64,000 nucleotides of DNA. Origin: Betaproteobacteria bacterium. GTDB lineage: Bacteria; Pseudomonadota; Gammaproteobacteria; Burkholderiales; SG8-41. Positions 52,306 through 60,438 of this stretch are shown one piece after another; within the stretch, counting starts at the first letter, position 1; the number at the start of each line of letters is the position of its first letter. The notes under the pieces are model-generated. The model saw only the letters and a program-made list of their open reading frames with translations. It searched no databases and was not told the origin of the DNA. The translations under genes and the position numbers were made by a program. The stretch lies in NCBI GenBank assembly GCA_947486575.1, contig CANKUB010000005.1, positions 1 to 64,000 on the forward strand, in the 5' to 3' direction.

Positions 52306-53357
52306 CCTATATCGCAAAACCCAAACTACACCACCCCGCGCTGACCAAGAACAGCGTCGGCTACACGCGCCGCGACTATGAAGGCAAAATCTCCACGCTG
52401 TGCGCGGGTTGCGGACATGATTCCATCAGCGCCGCCATTGTGCAGGCGTGCTGGGAGCTCGACATCCAGCCGCATCGTGTGGCCAAGCTGTCAGGCATCG
52501 GCTGCTCGTCGAAGACGCCCGATTATTTTCTCGGCAACTCGCACGGCTTTAACAGCGTGCATGGCCGCATGCCGTCGGTGCTCACCGGTGCCAACCTCGC
52601 CAACCGCGAATTGATTTACATGGGTGTGTCCGGTGACGGCGACTCCGCCTCCATCGGCATCGGTCAGTTCGCACACGCCATGCGCCGTGGCATCAACATG
52701 GTGTATATCGTCGAGAACAACGGCGTGTATGGCCTGACCAAAGGCCAGTTTTCCGCCACGGCGGATAAAGGCTCCAAGTCCAAGCGCGGCATCGTTAACT
52801 CGGACGAACCGCTCGACATGATCGGCATGGCGCTGCTGCTCGGCGCAACTTATGTTGCACGCAGTTTCTCCGGCGACAAGAAGCAACTGGTACCGCTGAT
52901 CAAAGGCGCGATGGAACACAAGGGCGCAGCCTTCATCGACGTGGTTTCACCCTGCGTAGCCTTTAACAACCACGCCGGTTCGACCAAGAGCTACGAATAC
53001 GTACGTCAACATAACGAAGCGGTGAATCGCCTCGACTTCATTGAAGAGCGTGAGGAAATCACCGCCGATTATGCGCCAGGCGAAGTGATTAACCTTACGC
53101 AGCACGATGGCAGTGTGATGCGCCTGCGTAAATTGTCGGAAGATCATGATCCGACCAATCGCATTAAAACCATGAACTACGTGCAGGAGCATGCGGCAAA
53201 AGGCGAAGTCGTCACCGGTCTACTCTATATCGACCCCAGCGCGGTGGATATGCATGAGCATCTGAACACCGTGGCAACGCCGCTCAATCAACTGACGGCG
53301 AAGGAATTGTGCCCCGGTTCAAAGGCGCTGGATCGAATCAACGCCAGCTTGCGGTAA
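52302..53357 (+). CDS. korB: 2-oxoacid:acceptor oxidoreductase, beta subunit
   Basis: The thiamine-diphosphate and 4Fe-4S subunit, 351 residues. Cluster ligands are in LCAGCGHDSIS and GIGCSSKTPDY; the ThDP motif is GDGDSASIGIGQFAHAMRRG ending at VENNGVYGLTKGQ. It completes KorAB. Such enzymes are oxygen-sensitive in anaerobes, yet this cluster lies beside an aerobic oxidase locus; oxygen-tolerant forms are known in aerobic bacteria. A terminator follows. Confidence 0.93.
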   Translation: MTYIAKPKLHHPALTKNSVGYTRRDYEGKISTLCAGCGHDSISAAIVQACWELDIQPHRVAKLSGIGCSSKTPDYFLGNSHGFNSVHGRMPSVLTGANLANRELIYMGVSGDGDSASIGIGQFAHAMRRGINMVYIVENNGVYGLTKGQFSATADKGSKSKRGIVNSDEPLDMIGMALLLGATYVARSFSGDKKQLVPLIKGAMEHKGAAFIDVVSPCVAFNNHAGSTKSYEYVRQHNEAVNRLDFIEEREEITADYAPGEVINLTQHDGSVMRLRKLSEDHDPTNRIKTMNYVQEHAAKGEVVTGLLYIDPSAVDMHEHLNTVATPLNQLTAKELCPGSKALDRINASLR

Positions 53358-53362
53358 AGATA

Positions 53363-53380
53363 TAACTAATTGTTTTTGTT
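53363..53380 (-). repeat. 18-bp A-rich dispersed motif, copy 17
   Basis: Reads AACAAAAACAATTAGTTA on the minus strand, between the korB stop and its terminator. Confidence 0.75.
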
Positions 53381-53383
53381 GAT

Positions 53384-53410
53384 AAAAATCCTGGCTCTGC
53401 CGGGATTTTT
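53384..53410 (+). terminator. Intrinsic terminator after korB
   Basis: AAAAATCCTGG pairs with CCGGGATTTTT (one T-G wobble) around a CTCTG loop, with a T run. It separates the kor operon from soxC. Confidence 0.88.
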
Positions 53411-53484
53411 GTTTGGGAGCAGCGCTTTGCAACGCCGTGTCTTAGGTGTAGTCTCGACGGGTCTGATTACAAAAGGGGGAACAC

Positions 53485-54789
53485 ATGAACACAGAAAAAG
53501 CATCGCAAGCGCTCATTGCGACAGGTGAAACATCGGGTGAAACGTCCATTGCGCCGACGGACACAAAACGCAGGCGCTTTTTAACCCGCAGCGCGTCGGT
53601 TGCCGGCACGTTGGCGACAGGTGGGGTTACGGCAAACGCCGCTGCACAAGAAGTCCCCGCATGGATGAAATCACCGGGCGCACCGATGCGCGGCTATGGC
53701 ACGCCGTCCAAATTTGAAGAGCCGGTGAAGCGTCCATTTGCTTCGGGCTACGCCACCGTTTCACCCGGCACCGGCAGTTCGCGCACGCCGCATCAATCGC
53801 TGGAAGGCACGATTACGCCAAGCGGCCTGCATTTCGAACGCCATCACAACGGCGTGCCGGATATTGATCCCGCCAAACACGAATTGCTGATACACGGTCT
53901 GGTGACGCGACCGCTGGTGTTTAACCTCGCCACGCTGTCGCGCTATCCGATGATAAGCCGCACGCACTTTGTCGAGTGCGCTGGCAACAGCGGCGCGAAC
54001 TCCGGGCCAAAACCGGCACAAACAACGGTTGGCGGCATACATGGGCTCGCGTCAGTCAGCGAATGGACGGGCGTGCCATTGTCGTTGTTGTTAAATGAAG
54101 CAGGCATTGCCAGTGGTGCGCAGTGGGTGCTTGCCGAAGGCGCCGATTCTGCAGCGATGACACGCAGTGTACCACTCACCAAAATCATGGACGATGCCAT
54201 GGTGGCGTTGTATCAAAACGGTGAACGCGTGCGGCCAGAGCAAGGCTACCCGATGCGTTTGCTGCTGCCGGGTTGGGAAGGCAATATGAACGTGAAGTGG
54301 CTGCGCCGCATCAAGGTTACTGATGCGCCGACGCACACCAAGGATGAAACCTCGAAGTACTCTGACCTGCAGCCGGATGGCAAGGCACGCCAGTTCACCT
54401 TTGAGCTGGGCGTCAAATCCATCATCACGTTTCCGTCGTTCGGTCATAAGCTCGATCGGCGCGGGCCGTATGAATTGACGGGCATTGCGTGGTCAGGTGC
54501 CGGGCGCATCAGCCGCGTGGAAGTCTCCGCCGATGGCGGTGCAAGCTGGAGCAATGCCAATCTTCAAGGCCCTATCTATTCGAAGAGTTTCACGCGATTT
54601 CGTTTGCCGTGGGAATGGACCGGCACAGCCGCTGTACTGCAAAGCCGTGCCATCGACGAAAAAGGCAATGTGCAGCCGACTCGTCAGGCATTCACGTCGC
54701 AGTACGTAGCGGGCATGAGCTATCACAATCACTACATTCAATCATGGGCCATCGCCGCCGACGGGAGCATCAGCAATGTTTATGCGTAA
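53485..54789 (+). CDS. soxC: Sulfane dehydrogenase SoxC-like molybdoprotein
   Basis: Molybdenum-cofactor subunit that oxidises the sulfane sulfur on SoxY or sulfite. The 434-residue product has a twin-arginine-type signal (KRRRFLTRSAS, ~28-38), the Mo-binding Cys in HFVECAGNSGAN, and a C-terminal immunoglobulin-like dimer domain (GISRVEVSADGG-like: RISRVEVSADGGASW). AAGGGGG precedes the ATG. It overlaps the cytochrome gene by 14 bases. Tat export fits a cofactor-loaded periplasmic enzyme. Confidence 0.93.
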   Translation: MNTEKASQALIATGETSGETSIAPTDTKRRRFLTRSASVAGTLATGGVTANAAAQEVPAWMKSPGAPMRGYGTPSKFEEPVKRPFASGYATVSPGTGSSRTPHQSLEGTITPSGLHFERHHNGVPDIDPAKHELLIHGLVTRPLVFNLATLSRYPMISRTHFVECAGNSGANSGPKPAQTTVGGIHGLASVSEWTGVPLSLLLNEAGIASGAQWVLAEGADSAAMTRSVPLTKIMDDAMVALYQNGERVRPEQGYPMRLLLPGWEGNMNVKWLRRIKVTDAPTHTKDETSKYSDLQPDGKARQFTFELGVKSIITFPSFGHKLDRRGPYELTGIAWSGAGRISRVEVSADGGASWSNANLQGPIYSKSFTRFRLPWEWTGTAAVLQSRAIDEKGNVQPTRQAFTSQYVAGMSYHNHYIQSWAIAADGSISNVYA

Positions 54790-55339
54790 TCAAAAAATTA
54801 CCGGTGTACTGACATTGATTGCCGCAGCATTGGTCTCTGCCTGCGCCACCACAGCCGATAACAACAGTGCCAGCACGCCTACGCGCGGGCCCAATCTGGG
54901 TGCTGCGCCCACCGCCGCTATGCTCGCAGCAATGGACACCAGCATTCCACCCAGCGGCGCAGGTTTGCCTGCGGGCAGCGGCAACGTGGCACAGGGTGCG
55001 AAAGTGTACGCGGCCAAATGCGAAACCTGTCATGGACCGAAGGGCGTTGGCAAACCGGCAGATCCGCTGGTCGGTGGCATCGGTTCGCTGGCATCCGGCA
55101 ACCCCATGCGCACGGTGGGCAGTTACTGGCCCTACGCCACGACCTTCTTCGACTACGTGCGCCGCGCCATGCCTACCAACGCACCGCAGACGCTCACGAA
55201 CGACGAGGTCTATGCGGTCGCGGCCTACGTGTTGAATCTTAACGGCATCGTGCCAGAATCAGCGGTAATGAATGCGCAATCCCTGCCGCAGGTGAAGATG
55301 CCCAATCGCGACGGCTTTATCGACTATTCACGCAAGTGA
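54776..55339 (+). CDS. soxD: Monoheme cytochrome c lipoprotein, SoxD-like
   Basis: Electron acceptor of the SoxC protein. The 187-residue product has a lipoprotein signal (LIAAALVSACATT, Cys about 23), one heme site CETCHG, an axial-Met candidate in RRAMPTNAPQ, and the SoxD-like ending YVLNLNGIVPE. Classic SoxD is about twice as long with two hemes; this short, membrane-anchored form is closer to sulfite dehydrogenase cytochrome subunits. The gene symbol is therefore by context. Confidence 0.82.
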   Translation: MFMRNQKITGVLTLIAAALVSACATTADNNSASTPTRGPNLGAAPTAAMLAAMDTSIPPSGAGLPAGSGNVAQGAKVYAAKCETCHGPKGVGKPADPLVGGIGSLASGNPMRTVGSYWPYATTFFDYVRRAMPTNAPQTLTNDEVYAVAAYVLNLNGIVPESAVMNAQSLPQVKMPNRDGFIDYSRK

Positions 55340-55376
55340 GCCGCACAGATTTCATCCGGTTACGCGGGCAAATGTC

Positions 55377-56243
55377 ATGTCACTGAAACTACGCAAACTT
55401 TCTTATGCGCTGGGTGCGGAAGTCTGTGACATCGACGTCGCCGCGCCCATGAGTGAAGTCGCGTTCGGTGAAATCTACAAGGCGTTTCTCGATCACGGCA
55501 TTCTGCTGTTTCGCGATCAGGACATTACGCGCGAGCAGCACATTGAATTCAGTCGCCGCTTCGGCGAGCTGGATAAGCACGAATCGCTGCCGCAGGACCG
55601 TCATCCGGATCACCCGGAACTGTTGCTGGTTACGAATGAACCGAACGCTGATGGCACGCCGTCGAACTCGCGCTACACCGGCCGTCAGTGGCATTCGGAT
55701 ATGTCGTTTACGCCTATCCCGTCGCTCGGTTCGCTTTTGAAAAGCTGGACGGTGCCGGAAGTGGGCGGCGACACATTGTTCGCCAACATGACGATGGCGT
55801 ACGATACGCTGTCGGGCGGCATGAAAAAACTCATCGCCGACTTGCATGGCATTCAGTTGGCCGGTACGCGCAAAATCAATTACGCGCCCACCGGCGTGGG
55901 ACGCGCCGAAGAGCAGCGCAAATTAAATCCGCCGATCGCGCAGCCCGTAGTGCGTGTTCACCCGGAGACCGGCAAAAAGGCGCTGTACCTCGGTGAAAAG
56001 GTCAAACGCTTCGACGGCATGACCGAAGCAGAAAGCCTGCCGTTGATTCAGTATCTGAATGCGCATGCCACCAAACCCGAGTTTGTCTACCGCCAGCAAT
56101 GGCGCAAAAACGACATCGTGGTGTGGGATAACCGCTGCACCATGCATCAAGCGCTGGGTGATTTCGATGAGACGCAACGACGGCACATGGAACGTACCAC
56201 GGTGCTTGGCACGCCATCAGGCTACGCGGTGATGGGTGGATGA
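55377..56243 (+). CDS. TauD/TfdA family Fe(II)/2-oxoglutarate dioxygenase
   Basis: A 288-residue alpha-ketoglutarate-dependent dioxygenase. The Fe ligands are the His and Asp of QWHSDMSF (~105-108) and the His of CTMHQALGDF; the 2-oxoglutarate Arg follows in RRHMERTTV. The family includes taurine and 2,4-D dioxygenases. A sulfonate substrate would suit the sox context, because it releases sulfite that SoxC could oxidise; this is inference. It lies 38 bases behind the soxD-like gene. Confidence 0.9.
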   Translation: MSLKLRKLSYALGAEVCDIDVAAPMSEVAFGEIYKAFLDHGILLFRDQDITREQHIEFSRRFGELDKHESLPQDRHPDHPELLLVTNEPNADGTPSNSRYTGRQWHSDMSFTPIPSLGSLLKSWTVPEVGGDTLFANMTMAYDTLSGGMKKLIADLHGIQLAGTRKINYAPTGVGRAEEQRKLNPPIAQPVVRVHPETGKKALYLGEKVKRFDGMTEAESLPLIQYLNAHATKPEFVYRQQWRKNDIVVWDNRCTMHQALGDFDETQRRHMERTTVLGTPSGYAVMGG

Positions 56244-56336
56244 TAAGCATCGTTGCAAGTCAGGCATAGTTGCAGTGGATAGTCGTTTGCACATGATACT
56301 GGCTTCCCGCAACGGCACCGAGGTGCAAAAACAGTC

Positions 56337-57338
56337 ATGTTCCGCCCAAACAAAAACATAAATGCTCTGCGCTGCTGTAGTGCCAGTTTGCCGATTCGAA
56401 TCCTGTTGCCGAGTCTAATCGCAATCTCTGCAACAGCTGCCGAATATCCCAACCGCCCGATGCGTATCGTGGTGCCGTTCACTGCGGGTGGTTCTACCGA
56501 CGTACTGGCGCGCATGATCGGCAAAAATTTAACCGAGGCCTGGGGCCAACAGGTGGTCGTGGACAATCGTGCGGGGGCCAACGGTGTGATTGCCGCCGAA
56601 CTTGTCGCGAAGTCGAATCCTGATGGCCATAGTCTGTTGATGATTGCCATTGGCCACGCGCTCAATCCCTCGCTGAATAAAAAGTTGCCGTACGATACCG
56701 AAAAGGATTTCCAGCCGATTAGTCTCACAGCCGTATTGCCACTGCTGCTGGCGGTGCATCCGTCAGTCAAGGCCAACAGCGTGCAGGATTTGATCGCGCT
56801 TGCAAAATCCAATGCCAAACCCTTGAACTACGCTTCGGGTGGCATCGGCTCATCACAGCATCTTGCGGGCGAACTCATCAATTCGATGGCTAAAATAAAA
56901 ATGCTTCATGTACCGTACAAAGGTGGCGGCCCGGGCCTGGTGGATCTGCTTGCGGGGCAGGTGAGCGTGATGGCATCAACCATACTCTCGGTTGCGCCGC
57001 ACGGACGCACCGGCAGGTTGCGCGTGTTAGGCATCACCACGACAAAACGCAGCGCTGCATGGCCGGAGGTGCCCACAGTGGCGGAAGCAGGCATCAAGGG
57101 CTATGAATCGATTGCGTGGTACGGGCTGGTGGGGCCTGCCGGTATGCCCGCGCCAGTGCTGGGTAAATTAAGCGCCGAGGTGATCCGAGGCACGAAATCA
57201 AAAGAGATGCAGGAGACGCTGATCAAGCAAGGTGCGGACCCGGTGGGCAACGGGCCCAAGGAATTCACCGCGTTTCTAAAATCTGAAACGTTGAAATACG
57301 CCAAAGTGATTTCTGAGGCGGGCATCAAATCTGATTAA
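56337..57338 (+). CDS. Bug-family periplasmic solute receptor
   Basis: A 333-residue receptor, probably co-transcribed with the dioxygenase 93 bases upstream and thus possibly bringing in its substrate. Signal core LPSLIAISATAAE, preceded by an unusual Cys pair (ALRCCSAS) that might make it a lipoprotein-like export signal. Ligand loops PFTAGGSTDVLAR and ASGGIGSSQHLAGELI are canonical. It converges with the next Bug gene. Confidence 0.91.
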   Translation: MFRPNKNINALRCCSASLPIRILLPSLIAISATAAEYPNRPMRIVVPFTAGGSTDVLARMIGKNLTEAWGQQVVVDNRAGANGVIAAELVAKSNPDGHSLLMIAIGHALNPSLNKKLPYDTEKDFQPISLTAVLPLLLAVHPSVKANSVQDLIALAKSNAKPLNYASGGIGSSQHLAGELINSMAKIKMLHVPYKGGGPGLVDLLAGQVSVMASTILSVAPHGRTGRLRVLGITTTKRSAAWPEVPTVAEAGIKGYESIAWYGLVGPAGMPAPVLGKLSAEVIRGTKSKEMQETLIKQGADPVGNGPKEFTAFLKSETLKYAKVISEAGIKSD

Positions 57339-57348
57339 TATGTCAATG

Positions 57349-57366
57349 TAAACTATTGTTTTTATT
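57349..57366 (-). repeat. 18-bp A-rich dispersed motif, copy 18
   Basis: Reads AATAAAAACAATAGTTTA on the minus strand, in the 34-base gap between two convergent receptor genes. Confidence 0.7.
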
Positions 57367-57372
57367 GATTAT

Positions 57373-58341
57373 TTAATCAGCTCGTGCGCCGGACGCCTTG
57401 ACCACCTTCGCCCACTTCGGCAACTCACTGCGCAGGTGCGCCGCGAGCTGTTCTGGCGTGGTGCCGATGGATTCAACCCCTATCGCACTGAGCCGCTCCT
57501 GCGTGTCAGGTAGGCGCAGTACCTTCAGAAATTCCATGTTGAGTCTGGCAATGATGTCCTTGGCTACACCAGCAGGCGTGAGTATTGGATACCACGTCGA
57601 GGCCTCGTAGCCGGGCAGTGCCGCTTCCGCCACCGTTGGCGTATCCGGCAGTGCAGGTGAGCGTTTCGCGCCTGACACTGCCAGCGCGCGCATACGCCCG
57701 CTTTGTATATGGGGCAGCGTGCCGCCGATGGTTGGAAACCACAATGAAATCTGCCCGCTGATAAGATCAGCCGTGGTCTGACCGATGGCTTTGTACGGTA
57801 CATGCATCATGTCGATGCCGGCCTGCGTGCGCAGCATTTCCATCAGCAGATGCCCAGACGTGCCGCTGCCGCTGGTGCCATAAACCACTTGCCCCGGCCT
57901 GGCTTTGGCCAGTGCAATCACTTCCTTTACTGACTTTGCGGCGAAGCCAGGATACGCCACCAGCACGTTATTCGAGGATGCGAGCAAGGTAACCGGCGCG
58001 AAATCCCGCAACGGGTCGTACGGCACTTTCGAATAAAGCGCCACATTGACCACCAGTGAGGGCGCGCAAATATAGATCGTGTATCCGTCGCGCGCTGCCT
58101 TCGCCACGATTTCAGCGCTTAAATTACCGCCCGCGCCCGGACGATTGTCCACCACCATTTGCTGACCGAAATTTGCCGACAAGCGCTGCGCGAACAACCG
58201 CGCCACCACATCGACCGTGCCACCTGCGCCAAACGCAGCCACAAAACGGATGGGCCGCGTTGGGTAATCTGCCGCGTGCGCCATACCCGTGACCATTGTC
58301 ATCGCGCACAGCAACCTTGGCACAAGTTTATTTACGTACAC
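57373..58341 (-). CDS. Bug-family receptor in the soxXYZA operon
   Basis: A 322-residue receptor whose GTG start (58341) lies inside the end of soxA, with a 14-base overlap, so it is translated as the last gene of soxXYZA. Signal core LLCAMTMVTGMAHA. Loop one AAFGAGGTVDVVAR and loop two GTSGSGTSGHLLMEML are near canonical. Physical coupling to Sox genes suggests that the ligand is a sulfur-containing organic acid or an energy source sensed with sulfur. Confidence 0.88.
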   Translation of the reverse strand: MYVNKLVPRLLCAMTMVTGMAHAADYPTRPIRFVAAFGAGGTVDVVARLFAQRLSANFGQQMVVDNRPGAGGNLSAEIVAKAARDGYTIYICAPSLVVNVALYSKVPYDPLRDFAPVTLLASSNNVLVAYPGFAAKSVKEVIALAKARPGQVVYGTSGSGTSGHLLMEMLRTQAGIDMMHVPYKAIGQTTADLISGQISLWFPTIGGTLPHIQSGRMRALAVSGAKRSPALPDTPTVAEAALPGYEASTWYPILTPAGVAKDIIARLNMEFLKVLRLPDTQERLSAIGVESIGTTPEQLAAHLRSELPKWAKVVKASGARAD

Positions 58342-59125
58342 CGGGCGTCTCCACTTTCAAGCCTTGCGAACGCCAGGCGAGAAAGAGTTCGAGGTCCAGC
58401 AAATCCTGCGAACCTGCTGGCGGCAATTCGGCACGCACGCCAAAAAAACATGCACGTAAACGGCGATGAAACGAACCCATGGTTTGCCATTCCAGCCGAT
58501 AGGCGGGATACGGATTGCCGTGGCCCTGGCTGATGGTGTCATTCAGAAGTTTGCGGCCAAAATTACGATCGTGGCAATGCGTGCAGGCAAGATTTATCTG
58601 CCCCATGCGCGTATAGAAAATATCGCGACCGCGCTCGAAGTTGCGGCGATTTTGTGTATCAATGACGACGTTCACGGGTTGCCCGCGTGACTGAAGGCCG
58701 ACGTAGGCCGTCAGGGCCAGCAATTCATCGGATTCATAGCGCAGCGGCGCGGCCTGCTGATTTTGCGTGCGGCATTGATTGATACGGCCCTCAAGGTTGG
58801 TGAGTTTCGCTGTGTCCGGATCGACTTTCGGATACCCGGCTGACACGCCTTTCATACTCACCCGCGCATCCTTGTGACAGGTGGCGCAGGACTTACCACT
58901 GTTTCCCGCAGGCTCGTTCCACAGTTTTTCGCCACGCGTAACCCACAGCATGGCAGGGCTGGAAAAATCATCCTGCTGTAGCGCACGCACTTCCGCGCCT
59001 GAAAAATCAATGCCGGATTTGAGAGGGGTGGGGCGAAATGGTTGAACAGGCTGAGCGGATTGGGCGCTGATGGCGCTGTGGGTTACCGCCAACAGCAGCA
59101 GCAAGACAACGCCCCGACGAATCAC
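58328..59125 (-). CDS. soxA: Sulfur oxidation diheme cytochrome SoxA
   Basis: Periplasmic cytochrome that, with SoxX, joins thiosulfate to the SoxY Cys. The 265-residue product has a signal peptide (LLLLLAVTHSAISA), two heme sites (CATCH and CTHCH) and the C-terminal HRRLRACFFGVRAE, whose Cys is the catalytic heme ligand. This is a diheme SoxA. It overlaps the soxZ stop by four bases and the Bug gene by 14. Confidence 0.94.
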   Translation of the reverse strand: MIRRGVVLLLLLAVTHSAISAQSAQPVQPFRPTPLKSGIDFSGAEVRALQQDDFSSPAMLWVTRGEKLWNEPAGNSGKSCATCHKDARVSMKGVSAGYPKVDPDTAKLTNLEGRINQCRTQNQQAAPLRYESDELLALTAYVGLQSRGQPVNVVIDTQNRRNFERGRDIFYTRMGQINLACTHCHDRNFGRKLLNDTISQGHGNPYPAYRLEWQTMGSFHRRLRACFFGVRAELPPAGSQDLLDLELFLAWRSQGLKVETPGVRK

Positions 59126-59445
59126 GCCGTAACCGCAATCGGCGAACTCGCAGCGCCCTTCTCACCGCGATCATCCACCCATGAAAATTCGACGTTGCCG
59201 CTCTCTTGCGCAACGATGTAGAACTGCCAATACGGATTGGCGGCAATGCCCGAACCCATTTCCGCGCGAAATACTTCGGCGCCGTTGTAGCGGCACAGCA
59301 GATTGTTGACGGTGTTTTTCGGAATCACTTTGCCGTTGTTATCCATGCGAAAGCCGGTTTCCATTGGATGCTGAATCGCGATGCGAATTTCCACCAGCTC
59401 GCCGCGTTTGGCATTGGGCGGAACCAGAATTCTGGCGATGCTCAT
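59122..59445 (-). CDS. soxZ: Sulfur carrier complex subunit SoxZ
   Basis: Immunoglobulin-fold partner that binds SoxY. The 107-residue product starts MSIARILVPPNAKRGELVEI and has HPMETGFRMDNNGKVIPKN and GSGIAANPYWQFYI, all typical. No signal peptide, as usual, because it is exported with SoxY by the Tat route. ATG 59445 is chosen over an upstream Met at 59493, which lies inside soxY. Confidence 0.94.
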   Translation of the reverse strand: MSIARILVPPNAKRGELVEIRIAIQHPMETGFRMDNNGKVIPKNTVNNLLCRYNGAEVFRAEMGSGIAANPYWQFYIVAQESGNVEFSWVDDRGEKGAASSPIAVTA

Positions 59446-59465
59446 AGGGTTACTTGCGTGCTCAC

Positions 59466-59972
59466 TTAGGTAATATCCGATGCATCCAGACACGCAGTTT
59501 CGGTCACGATCACATCCGCCGATGCAGCCCAGAATGTGCCATCTGACATTTGCGCCACGGCCACCACATGTTGCGCGCCGGAGAGCCGGATACGCGTGGT
59601 CAACGCCGCGCGCCCCGTACCGGGCGACATACTGATTTTCGCAATAATCGGACGCGGATTTTTTTCTGACAGCAAATACAATGTCCGCACGTAATCCGTA
59701 GCCGTCATCGGGCTATCCACCGATACCGTGAGCGGTACCAGGTGACCATTTTCTGCCAAGTGGGGAATCTCCAGCTTGACGCGGCTTTCACGTACCGCCG
59801 CACCCTGAGTAATTTCTTTTAAAACCGGCACCAGTTCCATCAACGGTGGCCTCGCCGTGGCGGGCAATTGTGCCAACGCCAGCGGCACCTGTGCTGCCAG
59901 TGGCAATAGCGCACCGCCTGCCATGCTTTTCAGCATGCGCCGTCGTCCGCCAGATTTATTGAGTGGGTTCAT
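59466..59972 (-). CDS. soxY: Sulfur carrier protein SoxY with an atypical C-terminus
   Basis: Carrier that holds sulfur intermediates on a C-terminal Cys. The 168-residue product has a Tat-like signal (GGRRRMLKSMAGGALLPLAA) and the SoxY fold (LVPVLKEITQGAAVRESRVK, MSPGTGRAALTTRIRL). Instead of the swinging-arm ending GGCGG, it ends VIVTETACLDASDIT. A single Cys remains ten residues or so from the end but the flexible Gly arm is missing and extra residues follow. DNA shows no frameshift. It may use a different partner set or be a SoxY-like variant. Confidence 0.88.
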   Translation of the reverse strand: MNPLNKSGGRRRMLKSMAGGALLPLAAQVPLALAQLPATARPPLMELVPVLKEITQGAAVRESRVKLEIPHLAENGHLVPLTVSVDSPMTATDYVRTLYLLSEKNPRPIIAKISMSPGTGRAALTTRIRLSGAQHVVAVAQMSDGTFWAASADVIVTETACLDASDIT

Positions 59973-60436
59973 TGCAGGGTCAGCAAATAGGCTATCACAT
60001 CTTCGATCTGCTCCGCGCTGAGTATGGGTTTGCCGCGCAGATTTTCCGCCACACGGTGCAAGCCTTCAACGCGGTAATAGGCGGGCATGATCGATTCCTG
60101 GTTAAAAAACAAAGGGTCAACAATGCGCGCGCGCATCTGCGCTGCCGTGAGTCGCTTGCCTACACCCGATAGTGGTGGCGCCAGATTGCCGTAAAAACGT
60201 TCGCCGGTTTCCGCCGCAGCATGGCAAAGAATACAGTTGGCCTCGCGACTTACCAGCACCTTGCGGCCACGTTCGGCGTCGGCCGCGGCGGTTGCCGCGT
60301 TGGAGAGCGGCTCGCGAATTTCACCACCGCTCAGGGTATAACGCACGCCGCTACCCGGCGCAGCACAGCCTGCTGCGAGTGCTATCACCCAGACTGCCGC
60401 ACCGCGCATAGTGCGCATGGGGTCAGGAGCCGTCAT
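59969..60436 (-). CDS. soxX: Sulfur oxidation monoheme cytochrome SoxX
   Basis: Forms the SoxAX complex. About 155 residues from ATG 60436 (ATG 60418 is possible). It has a lipoprotein-like signal (WVIALAAGCAAPG), a heme site CILCH and a Met ligand in IMPAYYR, with GNLAPPLSGVGKRL between. It overlaps soxY by four bases and abuts the methyltransferase-like gene, with which it may share a transcript. Order X-Y-Z-A is common. Confidence 0.92.
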   Translation of the reverse strand: MTAPDPMRTMRGAAVWVIALAAGCAAPGSGVRYTLSGGEIREPLSNAATAAADAERGRKVLVSREANCILCHAAAETGERFYGNLAPPLSGVGKRLTAAQMRARIVDPLFFNQESIMPAYYRVEGLHRVAENLRGKPILSAEQIEDVIAYLLTLQ

Positions 60437-60438
60437 GT

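Noticed and set aside
57331-57380. Inverted repeat CTGATTAA / TTAATCAG around copy 18 as a terminator.
   Set aside because: It arises because both convergent receptor genes end in Asp-stop codons; the stem is A+T-rich with a long loop.
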